64,000 nt of DNA from Coleofasciculus sp. FACHB-T130 (GCF_014695375.1 NZ_JACJOG010000005.1:123618-187617); one strand, 5' to 3'; counted from the first letter of the stretch, positions 27,389 to 36,823 are shown. Numbers and translations are program-made. The notes: generated from the letters alone by a model not told the origin.

Positions 27389-28843
27389 TTAACTCTTTCG
27401 TTTCTCTGCGGCGGTGTCGAGGGGAAGACGAATACTAAAAGTTGCGCCTTGACCTGGAGTGCTAGTAGCCGTAATCGTGCCGCCGTGTGCTTCCACAATC
27501 CGTCGCGCGATCGCTAACCCCAAACCCGTTCCGCTGCCTTTGCGCGAGGGATCTGCTGTATAAAATTGTTCAAAAATGCGGGGCAAATCGCTCTCTGTGA
27601 TTCCGGTTCCCCGATCGCGAATTTTTACTGAAACCTGGGCACCTTCTATATTGCTTGAGACAGAAACTTTAGACTCTGGTACTGAGAACTTAATCGCGTT
27701 GTCCAATATATTTAGAAAAGCTTGCAATAGCCGTTCTGGATCGCCTTGGATTTGAACATCCGCAACCTCCACGCTGATGCCAACTTCCTTGGCTATCATG
27801 CGGGACTCCATTGCTCGCACCGCCCGTTCGATCAAGTCTCGCAGCTTTAGCGGTTGCTGTTCTAGTGGCGTTACGCCTGCTTCGAGTCGTCCCAAATCCA
27901 GCAGATCCTTAATTAGTCTGGACAGGCGCAGGGTTTCATCCTGTGCAGTCTGGATGAAGCGATCGCGTAACTCCGGCTCCTCCGCCGCTCCATTGGCGAG
28001 TGCTTCTAGGGTGACATAGACGTTGCTAACAGGAGTCCGCAGTTCGTGGGACACATTTGCGAGGAATGCCCGCCGCTCTTTATCTAAGGAAGCCAGCCGT
28101 TCGCTCATGCGATTCAATTCACTGGCTAATTGACCCACTTCATCATCTTGATGAATGTTCAGCTTCTCACCTAAATGACCCCCACCCACCTCAATTGCAA
28201 AGTGGCACATCGCCTGAATCGGTCTGGCAATATTACGGGCAAGGCTTTCGCTAATCAGCGCACAAAGCAAGAGCGTCAAGAAGAGCGTTCCAAGAACGGT
28301 GAAAATGACGCGGCGAAACTGACGCTGAAACTGTTCTAAAGTGATCGACATCCGCAGCGCACCGAGCAGACGACCCTTCCGAAATATCGGTCGCACTGCA
28401 TACACTCGGTCATCGTTGGATAGAATCCCTTTCGCGACTCCTTGCGTTGGCTGATTTTGTAGCGCTTCTCTCACGCCAGCGATCGCCAACCAGTTAGGGA
28501 CTTGCCGATCTAGCTGGGGGGCGGAGGTGAATAGCAGGCGACCATCAGGTGCAAAGACGCGCAGGGTGACTGCTTCCGGTGAACCGTAGCGTTGCACTAG
28601 CACTCTTACCCGCTCAAGATTATTTTCCTCTAAAGCGTCAGCGACGCTCTCGCTGAGGGCTGTTGTCCAGGCATCTAAATCAGCCTGTCTCGTCCTCATG
28701 AAATAGGCATGGAAAGAGAACAGAATATAGCTTGCCAGAATAGAAGTTCCTAATGCGGTGAGTGCTAAATAGGTAACTAACAGTTTCCGGTAAATCGAAT
28801 TCCATCGGATATGAATTGCTAACCAGCTCCTTGAATTTTTCAA
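27389..28843 (-). CDS. Sensor histidine kinase (periplasmic sensor, HAMP, HisKA, HATPase)
   Basis: 484 aa. Two membrane helices (about 22-45 and 185-205) enclose a periplasmic sensor of about 140 residues. HAMP follows (ARPIQAMCHFA...QDDEVGQLASELNRMSERL), then HisKA with phosphate-accepting His266 in NVSHELRTP and the ATPase domain with NAIKF, DRGTGI and GSGTGLGLAI. It starts 19 bases after the receiver gene and is surely its partner. The start is a TTG by frame; a slightly shorter version is possible. Input signal unknown. Confidence 0.9.
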   Translation of the reverse strand: MKNSRSWLAIHIRWNSIYRKLLVTYLALTALGTSILASYILFSFHAYFMRTRQADLDAWTTALSESVADALEENNLERVRVLVQRYGSPEAVTLRVFAPDGRLLFTSAPQLDRQVPNWLAIAGVREALQNQPTQGVAKGILSNDDRVYAVRPIFRKGRLLGALRMSITLEQFQRQFRRVIFTVLGTLFLTLLLCALISESLARNIARPIQAMCHFAIEVGGGHLGEKLNIHQDDEVGQLASELNRMSERLASLDKERRAFLANVSHELRTPVSNVYVTLEALANGAAEEPELRDRFIQTAQDETLRLSRLIKDLLDLGRLEAGVTPLEQQPLKLRDLIERAVRAMESRMIAKEVGISVEVADVQIQGDPERLLQAFLNILDNAIKFSVPESKVSVSSNIEGAQVSVKIRDRGTGITESDLPRIFEQFYTADPSRKGSGTGLGLAIARRIVEAHGGTITATSTPGQGATFSIRLPLDTAAEKRKS

Positions 28844-28862
28844 AGGTGCAACTTCAATTTTT

Positions 28863-29252
28863 TTAATCTCCCTGTAGAGACTGTTGACCCACAGCGCGAC
28901 CCCGGAGAACAGCTTTTATGCGTGCGAGAAGTTCGCGAGTGTTGAAGGGTTTGGTGATATAGTCATCTGCACCCGCTTCTAATCCCCAAACTTTATCAAT
29001 ATCTTGGTCTTTAGCTGTCAGCATCAAAATCGGGATATTAGAAAATGCTCGGATGCGCCAGCAGAGTTCCATCCCATCAATGCCCGGTAGCATCAAGTCC
29101 AAAATAATCACGTCCGGCACTTGCTTGTGGAACAACTTGAGTGCAGTCTGTCCATCCCCTGCGGTTGTCACTTGATAGCCTTCTTTAATTAAGGCGTAGC
29201 TGAGACTGGCACGTAATGCCTCTTCATCATCGATCAGTAAGACGTGTGGCAT
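28863..29252 (-). CDS. Receiver-only response regulator
   Basis: 129 aa from ATG 29252 (AGAGG upstream). The open frame extends to 29342, but that part reads through low-complexity spacer. Acid pocket Asp8/Asp9, phosphorylated Asp52 in ILDLMLPG, Thr in LTAKD and Lys in ITKPF are all present. The protein ends shortly after the receiver (RAVGQQSLQGD) with no DNA-binding or enzyme domain. It must act through another protein or as a phosphate relay. Cotranscribed with the downstream kinase. Confidence 0.88.
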   Translation of the reverse strand: MPHVLLIDDEEALRASLSYALIKEGYQVTTAGDGQTALKLFHKQVPDVIILDLMLPGIDGMELCWRIRAFSNIPILMLTAKDQDIDKVWGLEAGADDYITKPFNTRELLARIKAVLRGRAVGQQSLQGD

Positions 29253-29573
29253 GCTGAGTTGACCTCTTCGTTCAAGTGTACCAGGTTGAGTTATTCCCTT
29301 TTGAATTTTAGATTTTGACTTTGAGCTTTTGAAATCTACCAATAGATAGTTTCTAAAATTAATCTTTTGTTAATTTAAAGCTAACGGGGATGAGTTTAAA
29401 CGGAAAATGAAAATAGCGATCGCGTGCAGTCAGAACAACACCTTTACCGAGCAACTGCTATAGAATCTTACTTAATGATTCGGGAAGCTCAGCTCCCCAA
29501 CTTTCTAGAGCAGTCAGGTATCTGAAGGGCTGGCTCACAACTTCAATAAGATTGCTAGATTTTCTAGTTAGGT
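29253..29573. other. Non-coding spacer
   Basis: AT-rich gap between the regulator operon and the DUF167 gene, with HIP1 sites but no convincing gene or terminator seen. Confidence 0.45.
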
Positions 29574-29798
29574 TCAACCGTCGTCTATTTCGACTTGCTT
29601 ATTTCTTGACGATAAACCCGATTTGATAAAAATTCTTGATTTTGATATGTTAAATTTTTTAGAGAGTATTTGAATTAACTCTTCATTTGCCTTACCATCT
29701 ACAGGTGGCGACTTTAAATGAACCGTAAGGCTACCGTCCTCAGCTTCCTCAATTCTTTGGTTTTTTGAATTGGGTTTAACCTTTACTTGCTTCTTCAT
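29574..29798 (-). CDS. DUF167 (YggU-type) small protein
   Basis: 74 aa. The family core is visible: [31 protein letters not shown] and [13 protein letters not shown]...K.V.I. The fold is a small alpha/beta domain of unknown function conserved through bacteria, archaea and eukaryotes. No operon partner here. Confidence 0.9.
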   Translation of the reverse strand: MKKQVKVKPNSKNQRIEEAEDGSLTVHLKSPPVDGKANEELIQILSKKFNISKSRIFIKSGLSSRNKQVEIDDG

Positions 29799-30103
29799 CT
29801 GGCTGGGGTGATGGTAATCTGGTTGTAGCTATCATGCGGGTTAACGATAAATTTCATAACCATAGCGATCGCTCAACACAGGTTTTCGTGTAGTGTAGTA
29901 TACAAATATCGTTCGTATTAACTTCTGCCTGGAGATAGAAGTTTAGTTGGATTAGTCTCTAATATCTTTTATTTGAAAGGGCAAAGCTAAATCTACGAAT
30001 TTAATCCATTGTCAATAAGTTTTGACGAAAAAAATTTATCCAGAAAAATTGATCTAAAATTGCTAGATGAGTAGATAGTACGACGATATTCTAAATTTTA
30101 AAT

Positions 30104-30140
30104 GCTCGTGTGGCAACCGCGTAGCGGTTGCCACACGAGC
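30104..30140. repeat. Perfect 17-bp hairpin upstream of small paralogue 1
   Basis: GCTCGTGTGGCAACCGC, loop GTA, exact reverse complement. It ends 81 bases before the ATG at 30221. No U-tract follows on the plus strand within the first few bases, so it is a repeat element more than a standard terminator. The rest of the 29799-30220 spacer is AT-rich without a gene. Confidence 0.85.
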
Positions 30141-30220
30141 GCTCGATTTTTGGCATCCACTGAACCAACTTCACTCTTTTACAAAACCACACCAGCATCT
30201 TCATCAACTGGATTCCTAAC

Positions 30221-30502
30221 ATGACAAAATATAACGTTAGCAATAGGAAGTGGCAAAAACTATCTTGCTGTAAAATTCATCAAGATGATTTATATTTAGC
30301 TGAATCTGGACAGCAAGATTCTGAAATATATCAGCCAAATATAATAACTAAAACAGATTATCTGCTCAGCAAATCATCTAGGCTGATCGGCGAAAGTCAG
30401 GATCTAATCGCCACAAGTGAAGCGCTAATCGCTACAAGTGAAGCGCTAATCGCCACAAGGAAAAAGCTGCTCGTACAATCCAAGCAACTAATATATAGAT
30501 AA
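30221..30502 (+). CDS. Small coiled-coil protein, tandem paralogue 1
   Basis: 93 aa. The N-terminal block TKYNVSNRKWQKLSC is shared with the next gene, followed by DSEIYQPNIITKTDYLLSKSS and a helix of seven-residue units (SEALIAT twice, coded by a 21-base tandem repeat at 30404-30459). Predicted soluble helix able to form a coiled coil. No known family. A homologous leader and a perfect hairpin stand upstream of both copies, so the whole unit was duplicated. Confidence 0.6.
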   Translation: MTKYNVSNRKWQKLSCCKIHQDDLYLAESGQQDSEIYQPNIITKTDYLLSKSSRLIGESQDLIATSEALIATSEALIATRKKLLVQSKQLIYR

Positions 30503-30531
30503 GTAGATACTACAACCCGTCCAAAAATTCG

Positions 30532-30574
30532 AGCGATCGCGTAGCACCTGCTACGCAGGTGCTACGCGATCGCT
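30532..30574. repeat. Perfect 20-bp hairpin upstream of small paralogue 2
   Basis: AGCGATCGCGTAGCACCTGC, loop TAC, exact reverse complement; both ends carry HIP1. It ends 82 bases before the ATG at 30656, the same distance as the hairpin before paralogue 1, though the stem sequences differ. Confidence 0.85.
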
Positions 30575-30655
30575 TTCACCTTTAAAATCTACTAGTAAGT
30601 TCAAATTTTGTCTTTTACAATACCTGCTAACATCTCCGTTAACTGGATTCAGAGC

Positions 30656-31003
30656 ATGACAAAACACAAACTGAGCAACAGGAAGTGGCAAAAATCAACT
30701 TGTTTTGAAGTTCCCCCATATCCTTTAGATTTGGCAGAATCTAAACAGCAAGATTCTGAGATATCCCAGCAAAATATAACAACCAGAACAGACTATCTGC
30801 TCAGCAGATCGTCTGAGCTTATCTGCGTAAGTCAGGAGCTAATCGCCACGAGCCAAGAGCTGATATTACTATCCGAACAGCTAATCACCCTAAGCTTGAT
30901 GCTGAAAGAAAACAGCTTGATGCTGAAAAGCTGGCGAGAAAGATCAAAACTTAAATCAAGGTTAGGGCATCCCGTTCGGGTTAATTCAGTTACATCTGAT
31001 TAG
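30656..31003 (+). CDS. Small coiled-coil protein, tandem paralogue 2
   Basis: 115 aa from ATG 30656, chosen because TKHKLSNRKWQKS aligns with the start of paralogue 1; the frame is open further upstream. It has DSEISQQNITTRTDYLLSRSS and then heptad-like units (ELIATSQ, ELILLSE, QLITLSL, MLKENSL). The tail is basic (SWRERSKLKSRLG). Same unknown family, with a longer and diverged repeat region. Confidence 0.55.
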   Translation: MTKHKLSNRKWQKSTCFEVPPYPLDLAESKQQDSEISQQNITTRTDYLLSRSSELICVSQELIATSQELILLSEQLITLSLMLKENSLMLKSWRERSKLKSRLGHPVRVNSVTSD

Positions 31004-31058
31004 CCATCAAACACAGGCTAAAAACTACTGAAAATTCTCCCTCATCTAATCATCCTAT

Positions 31059-31484
31059 CTATTTATCCGAGCGAATCGGGGTTTTATCTTTGTAACCTCT
31101 AACAATTTGCTGTAACCATAGCCACCCGATGATGCAACCGAGCAGATAATGGGGGAAATCCCACCAAGAAAAGGTGGTTCCAAGCAACAGTTTGCCCAGA
31201 AAAGTCGAGCGAATCGAGTCTAAAACAGGTTGGTGCCACAGTTGCAGAAATTCGATCGTACAGGTGATACCGAATACCCAAATTGGAATTTGGTTCATTG
31301 CTTTGCGACTCGGAAACAGGAAAAACCCGAACAAACACCAAAATATTTCGTATAAGATATCACCTGAGAAATCGTTGACCCAGCCGCGACCGAATCCAGT
31401 GTATCTCTTGGAGAGCAATCCCAGGGGCACAATAATCAGCAGCGAGAGGATAATCCGCTTGATATATTTGGCGTCTCGAAGCAT
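31059..31484 (-). CDS. DUF2809 small membrane protein
   Basis: 141 aa with four hydrophobic helices and the family features GFGRGWVNDFSGDILYEIFW (start of helix 2) and a C-terminal HYLLGCIIGWLWLQ. Inner-membrane protein of unknown function, loosely VanZ-like. Stands alone. Confidence 0.8.
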   Translation of the reverse strand: MLRDAKYIKRIILSLLIIVPLGLLSKRYTGFGRGWVNDFSGDILYEIFWCLFGFFLFPSRKAMNQIPIWVFGITCTIEFLQLWHQPVLDSIRSTFLGKLLLGTTFSWWDFPHYLLGCIIGWLWLQQIVRGYKDKTPIRSDK

Positions 31485-31769
31485 TGGCTACACTTCCAAG
31501 CAGTTCTCAGTTCTGTATTCTATACATTTAGACTAAAGCCGCGCCAACGAGCAGGCTTCTGCATCCAACTGAGCTTCATAGCACACAGAAGAGTTCAATA
31601 TTTCCTTCTTAAGTAGGAGATTAATTTATATCCTAGTTGTTATTAATTACGCAATCTTATATAAATTTTTTATACTTAGACGATCTAATACTCAAGGTAG
31701 AGTATAAAGGTATACCAAAAATTATATTCTTAGTTTCTAAAGCTGAATATTGTTGGGAGAATAATAGTC

Positions 31770-32171
31770 ATGAATAATCAAACAGATAACGTAGACAGCA
31801 GTCAACGAGTTGGTGAAGATAACTACGATCGGGGGATTGTACCTGCTGAAACCGCAGCACGTAGAGAAAGAGAGGGGAATGCATTTAAAACAACTCCCGG
31901 AAAAGATGATGAGGAAAAATCCCCTACTAACGATCAAACAAATGATGGAAGTATCGATACTACAGATGGCTACACGGTAGACAAAGAGGGTCTTTTAAAT
32001 AACTATGCCATCGAACCCGAAATGTATGTGAACGAACCTGGAGACTTAAAAGCCAAAGAAGAAGCCGAGGCTGCCGAACGCGCTGAAACTGTCTCAGAAT
32101 TACAGGACGATGAAGAAGGGAAGCTGACGATGGAAGGTGACAAGCGTCATCAAGGGCCAGGATTGATATAA
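31770..32171 (+). CDS. Acidic disordered protein, stress-protein-like
   Basis: 133 aa, almost free of hydrophobic runs, rich in Asp, Glu, Asn and Thr, with PAETAARREREGNAF and NNYAIEPEMYVNEPG as the most distinctive segments. Predicted intrinsically disordered. Similar short hydrophilic proteins occur near stress genes in cyanobacteria. A strong terminator follows. Confidence 0.65.
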   Translation: MNNQTDNVDSSQRVGEDNYDRGIVPAETAARREREGNAFKTTPGKDDEEKSPTNDQTNDGSIDTTDGYTVDKEGLLNNYAIEPEMYVNEPGDLKAKEEAEAAERAETVSELQDDEEGKLTMEGDKRHQGPGLI

Positions 32172-32249
32172 CGCAGAAAAATTTAGCTTTTGCGGCTTCT
32201 ACCTTTTAGCGATGCTAAACAAGTGTAGAGGAAATTTTTAAATTAATTG

Positions 32250-32282
32250 GCAGGCGACGTGGATGTCGCCTGCTTATTTTTT
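32250..32282 (+). terminator. Rho-independent terminator after the acidic protein gene
   Basis: A perfect 9-bp stem GCAGGCGAC / GTCGCCTGC with loop GTGGAT, followed by TTATTTTTT. It ends exactly at the convergent DUF2231 gene stop. Confidence 0.9.
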
Positions 32283-32801
32283 CTATCTATTTGAATCCCC
32301 GTAGCCGATCACAGCAACTTTATGCCGATAGACTAGCTCGGCTCCGTACCAACCCGACAAACCGAGAAGGGTTGCCACAATAATTGAGATTGTAAGCCCT
32401 GTAGGCAATATGGCTCCTGAGGTATTGCCCCAACGGAGTGCAAAGTTGGCAATTGTCAGCCCTAGGGCGGCGACATTCAGTACCATGTGTGCCCAGCCAG
32501 CACTGCGCTTGCGAACTCGTTCAATTCTCAGAAAGTCCATCATGCCGCTTAGGGCTGCAAGCACCCCGCTTGCCAAGCCAATGCCGATTAGCCAAAAGGA
32601 GGCTTGTGCCCAGAAGAGATCTTTTGTCCACCAGTAGGCGAGATCCGCGGCTGCTGGTGTAGTCAAAAAAGCAATGGGAAAGGTGACGATCAGTGGATGC
32701 AGGGGATGTCCTGCGATCGCGACTGTGCTTGTCACCCCGCTATCTTGATAATCGGTCTCATCACTTTCAATCAGCGGCGGGATATTGGGAGTTTGTGTCA
32801 T
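32283..32801 (-). CDS. DUF2231 membrane protein
   Basis: 172 aa with four membrane helices. The family motif GHPLHPLIVTFPIAF is intact near residue 32, and the conserved histidines could bind a metal or haem. Inner membrane; unknown function. Convergent with the acidic-protein gene. Confidence 0.88.
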   Translation of the reverse strand: MTQTPNIPPLIESDETDYQDSGVTSTVAIAGHPLHPLIVTFPIAFLTTPAAADLAYWWTKDLFWAQASFWLIGIGLASGVLAALSGMMDFLRIERVRKRSAGWAHMVLNVAALGLTIANFALRWGNTSGAILPTGLTISIIVATLLGLSGWYGAELVYRHKVAVIGYGDSNR

Positions 32802-32928
32802 GTTCTTCTCTATGGATTCTAGGAGTTAGACGAGTGAAAGCAAGCGATCGCTATTAGCTATTAGCTTTGGGTTGCCGATCGTAACCTACTCAGCTAACCG
32901 CGAATAGCGAACCGCAAACAGTTCATCA

Positions 32929-33675
32929 CTAGCCTGAAGGAATTTGCTCCACGCGCGCTTCCGCCAAAAGCGTCATTTTTCCCGATTCTAGATTTAATTG
33001 TTTGATGCGAAGCGACATTCCTTGTAGATCGAAGTTACTCAGGTTCAATAGTTCGCTCGATTTTTCTAATAGCGCCGCCGTCAGTTCCGGGGAGAGTTCC
33101 TTGCCTTCGGTATACTCAACGTCTTCCAAATTGACCTTCTGCCCATTTGCACCAACTCGGGGCACTGCTGTAAAGGCAATTTGCGTGGTTTCTCCAGATT
33201 CGCGCAGCAGCACGTCGGCACTTAATGCAATTTTGTTCTCACCAGGTAGGCGAAAATCTACCTTTTTAGTGTCAATGGTCATCGGTTGTCCATTGACTGA
33301 TACCTGCATACTTTGCAGCTTACTACCGACAAATTCCGAGTTGAATGCCCGGTTGATGTCTGCTTCCGTCAAGACAACGTGGGTCGTTGCATCAGTAGGT
33401 TTGGTTAATTCAATTTTGCCAAAAGCAGCGCTGAGGGGATTGATGGAGATGCCACGCATTTCCATTTTCATTTCCTGCATCCGGAGGTCTTTGTTCATAA
33501 CCAAACCTTCACCTTCAACGGTGACTGAATCCACCTGTCCCTGAACCATTTTCAGTGGATCGCTCTGGATATCTACCGCTAATTCTTCTACTTCATCGAG
33601 TTGGCTAGATAATCCTATTTCCGCTGCTTTGTTAAGTGCCTGCTGCCCCAGAGAAGCATCCTTATTCGTCGTCAC
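32929..33675 (-). CDS. DUF2993 (LmeA-like) protein
   Basis: 248 aa from GTG 33675 with GGAG upstream. Features: VDIQSDPLKMVQGQVDSVTV, a LTEADINRAF segment and alternating beta strands of a TULIP/BPI-like lipid-binding fold. No signal peptide, unlike mycobacterial LmeA, so it may act at the cytoplasmic face or thylakoid. Function in cyanobacteria unknown. Confidence 0.85.
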   Translation of the reverse strand: MTTNKDASLGQQALNKAAEIGLSSQLDEVEELAVDIQSDPLKMVQGQVDSVTVEGEGLVMNKDLRMQEMKMEMRGISINPLSAAFGKIELTKPTDATTHVVLTEADINRAFNSEFVGSKLQSMQVSVNGQPMTIDTKKVDFRLPGENKIALSADVLLRESGETTQIAFTAVPRVGANGQKVNLEDVEYTEGKELSPELTAALLEKSSELLNLSNFDLQGMSLRIKQLNLESGKMTLLAEARVEQIPSG

Positions 33676-34136
33676 GCCCTGTCTCCTGCCCTTGTCTTAA
33701 TTGAGTCTGTTATTGAGTCAATCTAGCGACCCGTATTAAGAAGTGTATCTGCCTGATGGTGGAATGGTGACAAAGTGATCGGCTATACACAAATTTAAAC
33801 TCAATATTTCATTCTTAAGATAGTGGCACGAAGCTATTTTTATAATAACTAGCTTGTCAAATCTCCGTCATCAAAGTTCAGGCTATTTTAACTTTTCAAA
33901 TATGATTTACGATAGATGCCGAATAACCAAAATAAGAATATACTAAGCCAACTAAAAAAGAGAAAAGTCCTAAGGTTTTGAATCTTTTCTATCTTTGGAT
34001 AGAGCCAATAAAAATTGGACGTTATAAAGAGGATAAATAAGGGGTATCTCTCAAAAGAGAGATGAATCTACTCGACAGAGATGACTATCTTCGAGATAGA
34101 TTCCGATCCTATGATTATTGAGTGGAGAACAAAAGA
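33676..34136. promoter_or_regulatory. Upstream region of the first hemerythrin gene
   Basis: 461 AT-rich bases between divergent genes. A small CTATCT/AGATAG hairpin sits at 34086-34100, about 40 bases before the start codon. No clear operator recognised. Confidence 0.35.
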
Positions 34137-35174
34137 ATGGTAACGACACTAGATGATACCAAGCGCATAGCGATTGGCATGAAGTTGGCAGATATGAAAG
34201 CGCTGCAAAACTTGCTAATTGCTAACGAGCAAAAGTTCATCTCTGCGCTCGCCGATGATGATCTTCGCAAGCGCATACAAGATATGCTTGATGACGATCA
34301 GAAAAACCTCGGTGTTCTCGATACTGTAATTATTCAGTACGGTGTCAAAGCCGAACCCAAGGAATCCACAACCAAGATAATTGGTGAAGCTCAGAAGCTA
34401 ATGGAAAGTTCTGAACTGACTTTGTTTGAAAAAGTATCTCAGCATGAATTGCTTAAGCATAAGCAAACCATGACGGGTCTACTGATTCACAAAGCTGCTC
34501 AAGTAGTTGGTGCTGATGTTGAAGCTGCCATTACTCCCTTGAATACCGTTAACTTTGAGAACCGCGCTCACCAAGAGCAACTGAAAGGTATTCTGGAAAT
34601 TCTGGGTGTTCGCGAACTAACCGGACAAGAAGCCGATCAAGGACTGTGGGGACGGGTTCAAGACGCCGTTGCTGCATTATCAGGGGTATTTGGTAGTGCT
34701 GTCACCCAAACCTCCGACCGTTCTGATATGACCATCGGTGAAATTCTTCGCATGGATCACAGCAAGGCGAAGACCTTGTTTATGGAAATTGAGAATTCCA
34801 ACGACGCTCAAAAGATCCAAGAATACTTCGGTCAGCTTTACAAAGACTTGATGGCTCACGCTAAAGCCGAAGAGCAAGTTGTTTATCCAGCAGTGCGCTC
34901 CTATTATCAGGACACGCAGGATCTGTATAACGAGCAAGCTGAGCAAGCTCGGATGCTGGATGAAATTAAGGCGATGAGTCCTTCTTCTTCTGAGTTCAAA
35001 GCGAAAGTTCGTCAGCTAAGCGACGCTACCAACCATCACATTAATCAAGAAGAGAACGAGATGTTCGCTAAGCTGCGCGATAATTTCAGCAGCGAGCAGC
35101 AACAACAAATGGCAACCGAGTTCAAATCTGTTAAGAGCAAGCTACAAGACCAGATGGCAGCTTCTAGCAAGTAG
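34137..35174 (+). CDS. Hemerythrin-domain protein, tandem copy 1
   Basis: 345 aa from ATG 34137, chosen to match copy 2 (both read MV(T/S)TLDDTKRIAI) with GGAG before it. Two parts: an N-terminal helical domain of about 190 residues (DDDQKNLGVLDTVIIQYG, FENRAHQEQLKGILEILGVR) and a C-terminal HHE domain with ligand histidines in MDHSK, LMAHAKAEEQVVYPA and TNHHINQEENEMF. A di-iron oxygen- or redox-binding protein is expected. Copy 2 follows after 543 bases. Cytoplasmic. Confidence 0.85.
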   Translation: MVTTLDDTKRIAIGMKLADMKALQNLLIANEQKFISALADDDLRKRIQDMLDDDQKNLGVLDTVIIQYGVKAEPKESTTKIIGEAQKLMESSELTLFEKVSQHELLKHKQTMTGLLIHKAAQVVGADVEAAITPLNTVNFENRAHQEQLKGILEILGVRELTGQEADQGLWGRVQDAVAALSGVFGSAVTQTSDRSDMTIGEILRMDHSKAKTLFMEIENSNDAQKIQEYFGQLYKDLMAHAKAEEQVVYPAVRSYYQDTQDLYNEQAEQARMLDEIKAMSPSSSEFKAKVRQLSDATNHHINQEENEMFAKLRDNFSSEQQQQMATEFKSVKSKLQDQMAASSK

Positions 35175-35280
35175 TAGTGCGCGCGAACAGAATTAACTCT
35201 GTAGGGAGGTTTGGAACGTAGCTTCCCTATAGTTAATAAGTGCGATCGCTAACTGCCATCGCTGGAAGAAAGCAATTAAA

Positions 35281-35320
35281 TCTAGGAGGGTCTATAAGCT
35301 ATGCTCCTAGATTTATTTTA
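35281..35320 (+). terminator. Probable terminator after hemerythrin copy 1
   Basis: An 8-bp stem TCTAGGAG / CTCCTAGA with a 15-base loop, followed by TTTATTTTATT. It lies 107 bases after the stop, so the two hemerythrin genes are probably separate transcripts. The rest of the 35175-35717 spacer holds no gene. Confidence 0.65.
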
Positions 35321-35717
35321 TTGACGAGTTAATTTTTCTTGAGCGCGTAACTTTACGTTTTCTATTGAAGGAATAAAGTATATCTATCCTTTTTTAGGTG
35401 TGAGATACCATTGGTTCAGCTATCCAGCTTTTTAGAGAAGCCGGAGAACTCCCGTTCACAAATCATTTACAGCGATATATTCTTGAAACTTATTTAGATG
35501 AATCATCACTATACTCAAGAACCCTAATTTTGCAAACTATCAAAAGTAGAAGTTTCAATAATTTGAATTCCAAATAAAAATCTATAAGTTAAAAGTATTT
35601 ATCTCCTCTATGAACCATACTTTTGGATTCAGTCGCGGGAAAGATGAATTACCTTAAGAGATTGTGAGATTATTCATAAAGATTCAAAAATCATAATATT
35701 TCAAAGAAGGAACAAAA

Positions 35718-36767
35718 ATGGTATCAACACTGGACGATACAAAGCGCATTGCGATCGCTCAAAAATTGGCAGACATGAAAGCGACGCAAAATTTAATCAT
35801 CTCTAACGAGCAAACACTGCTCGGTGCCACTCACGATCAAGATGTGCGCGATCGCTTGCAGAATATGCTCCAGGACGACCAGAAAAACCTGGGCGTTCTA
35901 GAAACGGTAATTGTTCAGTACGGCGTTCCCTCTGAACCCCACGAGACAGTTCAGGAATTTGTTCAGAAGACCCAAGAATTAATGTCTGGTGATAAGCTGT
36001 CTCTCTACCAGAAATTAGTTCAACACGAACTCCTGAAGCACGCTCAGGCGATGAGCGGTATCGTAGTTCACAAAGCTGCTCAAGTCGTGGGTGCTGATAT
36101 TGAACTGGCGATTGGACCTTTAAATGCTGTTAACTTTGAGAACCGCGCTCACCAGGAACAACTCAAAGGACTGCTAGAACTCGTGGGTGTCCGCGAACTG
36201 ACTGGAAAAGACGCAGATCAGGGACTGTGGGCACGAGTTCAAGACGCTGTTGCAGCCTTGTCTGGTGTGTTTGGTAGCGCCGTCACCCAAAACACCGATA
36301 AGCAAGATATGAACATCCAGACGCTCATCCGCCTGGATCACAATAAGACCAACACCATCTTTACAGAAATTGGGGCTACTGACGATCCTCAAAAACTCCA
36401 AGAGTATTTTGGGCAGCTCTACAAAGATTTATTGGCACACGCTCAAGCCGAAGAAGAAATCGTTTATCCCAGAGTTCGCTCTTTCTACGGGGACGACAAT
36501 ACTCAAGAGCTGTACGATGAGCAAGCCGAGATGAAGCGGATGTTGGATGAAATTAAAGCGATCAACCCTGCTTCTTCCAAAGACGAATTCAAATCAAAAA
36601 TTAAGCAGTTGATGGATGCGGTTGGCGATCATATTCGTCAAGAAGAAAGCACGATGTTTGCAGCCATTGACAACAATTGCAGCACCGAACAAAAAGAGCA
36701 AATGTCTAGCGAATTCAAAGCTGCCAAGAGCAAAATTCAGCAAGAAATGGCAGCTTCGACGAAGTAA
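35718..36767 (+). CDS. Hemerythrin-domain protein, tandem copy 2
   Basis: 349 aa, AAGGA before the ATG. Aligned to copy 1 end to end, with long identical stretches (NFENRAHQEQLKG, DAVAALSGVFGSAVTQ). HHE ligands: LDHNK, LLAHAQAEEEIVYPR and GDHIRQEESTMF. Differences are spread over the whole length, so the duplication is not recent. The proteins could form hetero-oligomers. Role inferred: oxygen, nitric oxide or iron handling under stress. Confidence 0.85.
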   Translation: MVSTLDDTKRIAIAQKLADMKATQNLIISNEQTLLGATHDQDVRDRLQNMLQDDQKNLGVLETVIVQYGVPSEPHETVQEFVQKTQELMSGDKLSLYQKLVQHELLKHAQAMSGIVVHKAAQVVGADIELAIGPLNAVNFENRAHQEQLKGLLELVGVRELTGKDADQGLWARVQDAVAALSGVFGSAVTQNTDKQDMNIQTLIRLDHNKTNTIFTEIGATDDPQKLQEYFGQLYKDLLAHAQAEEEIVYPRVRSFYGDDNTQELYDEQAEMKRMLDEIKAINPASSKDEFKSKIKQLMDAVGDHIRQEESTMFAAIDNNCSTEQKEQMSSEFKAAKSKIQQEMAASTK

Positions 36768-36823
36768 TCGGAAGCACACTCAACCTCTGACGCCATACCT
36801 CTCTAAACTTAACTGACGTTTGC

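Noticed and set aside
30104..30574. CRISPR-like repeats
   Set aside because: The two hairpins differ in stem sequence and enclose a coding unit; there are no equal-length spacers.
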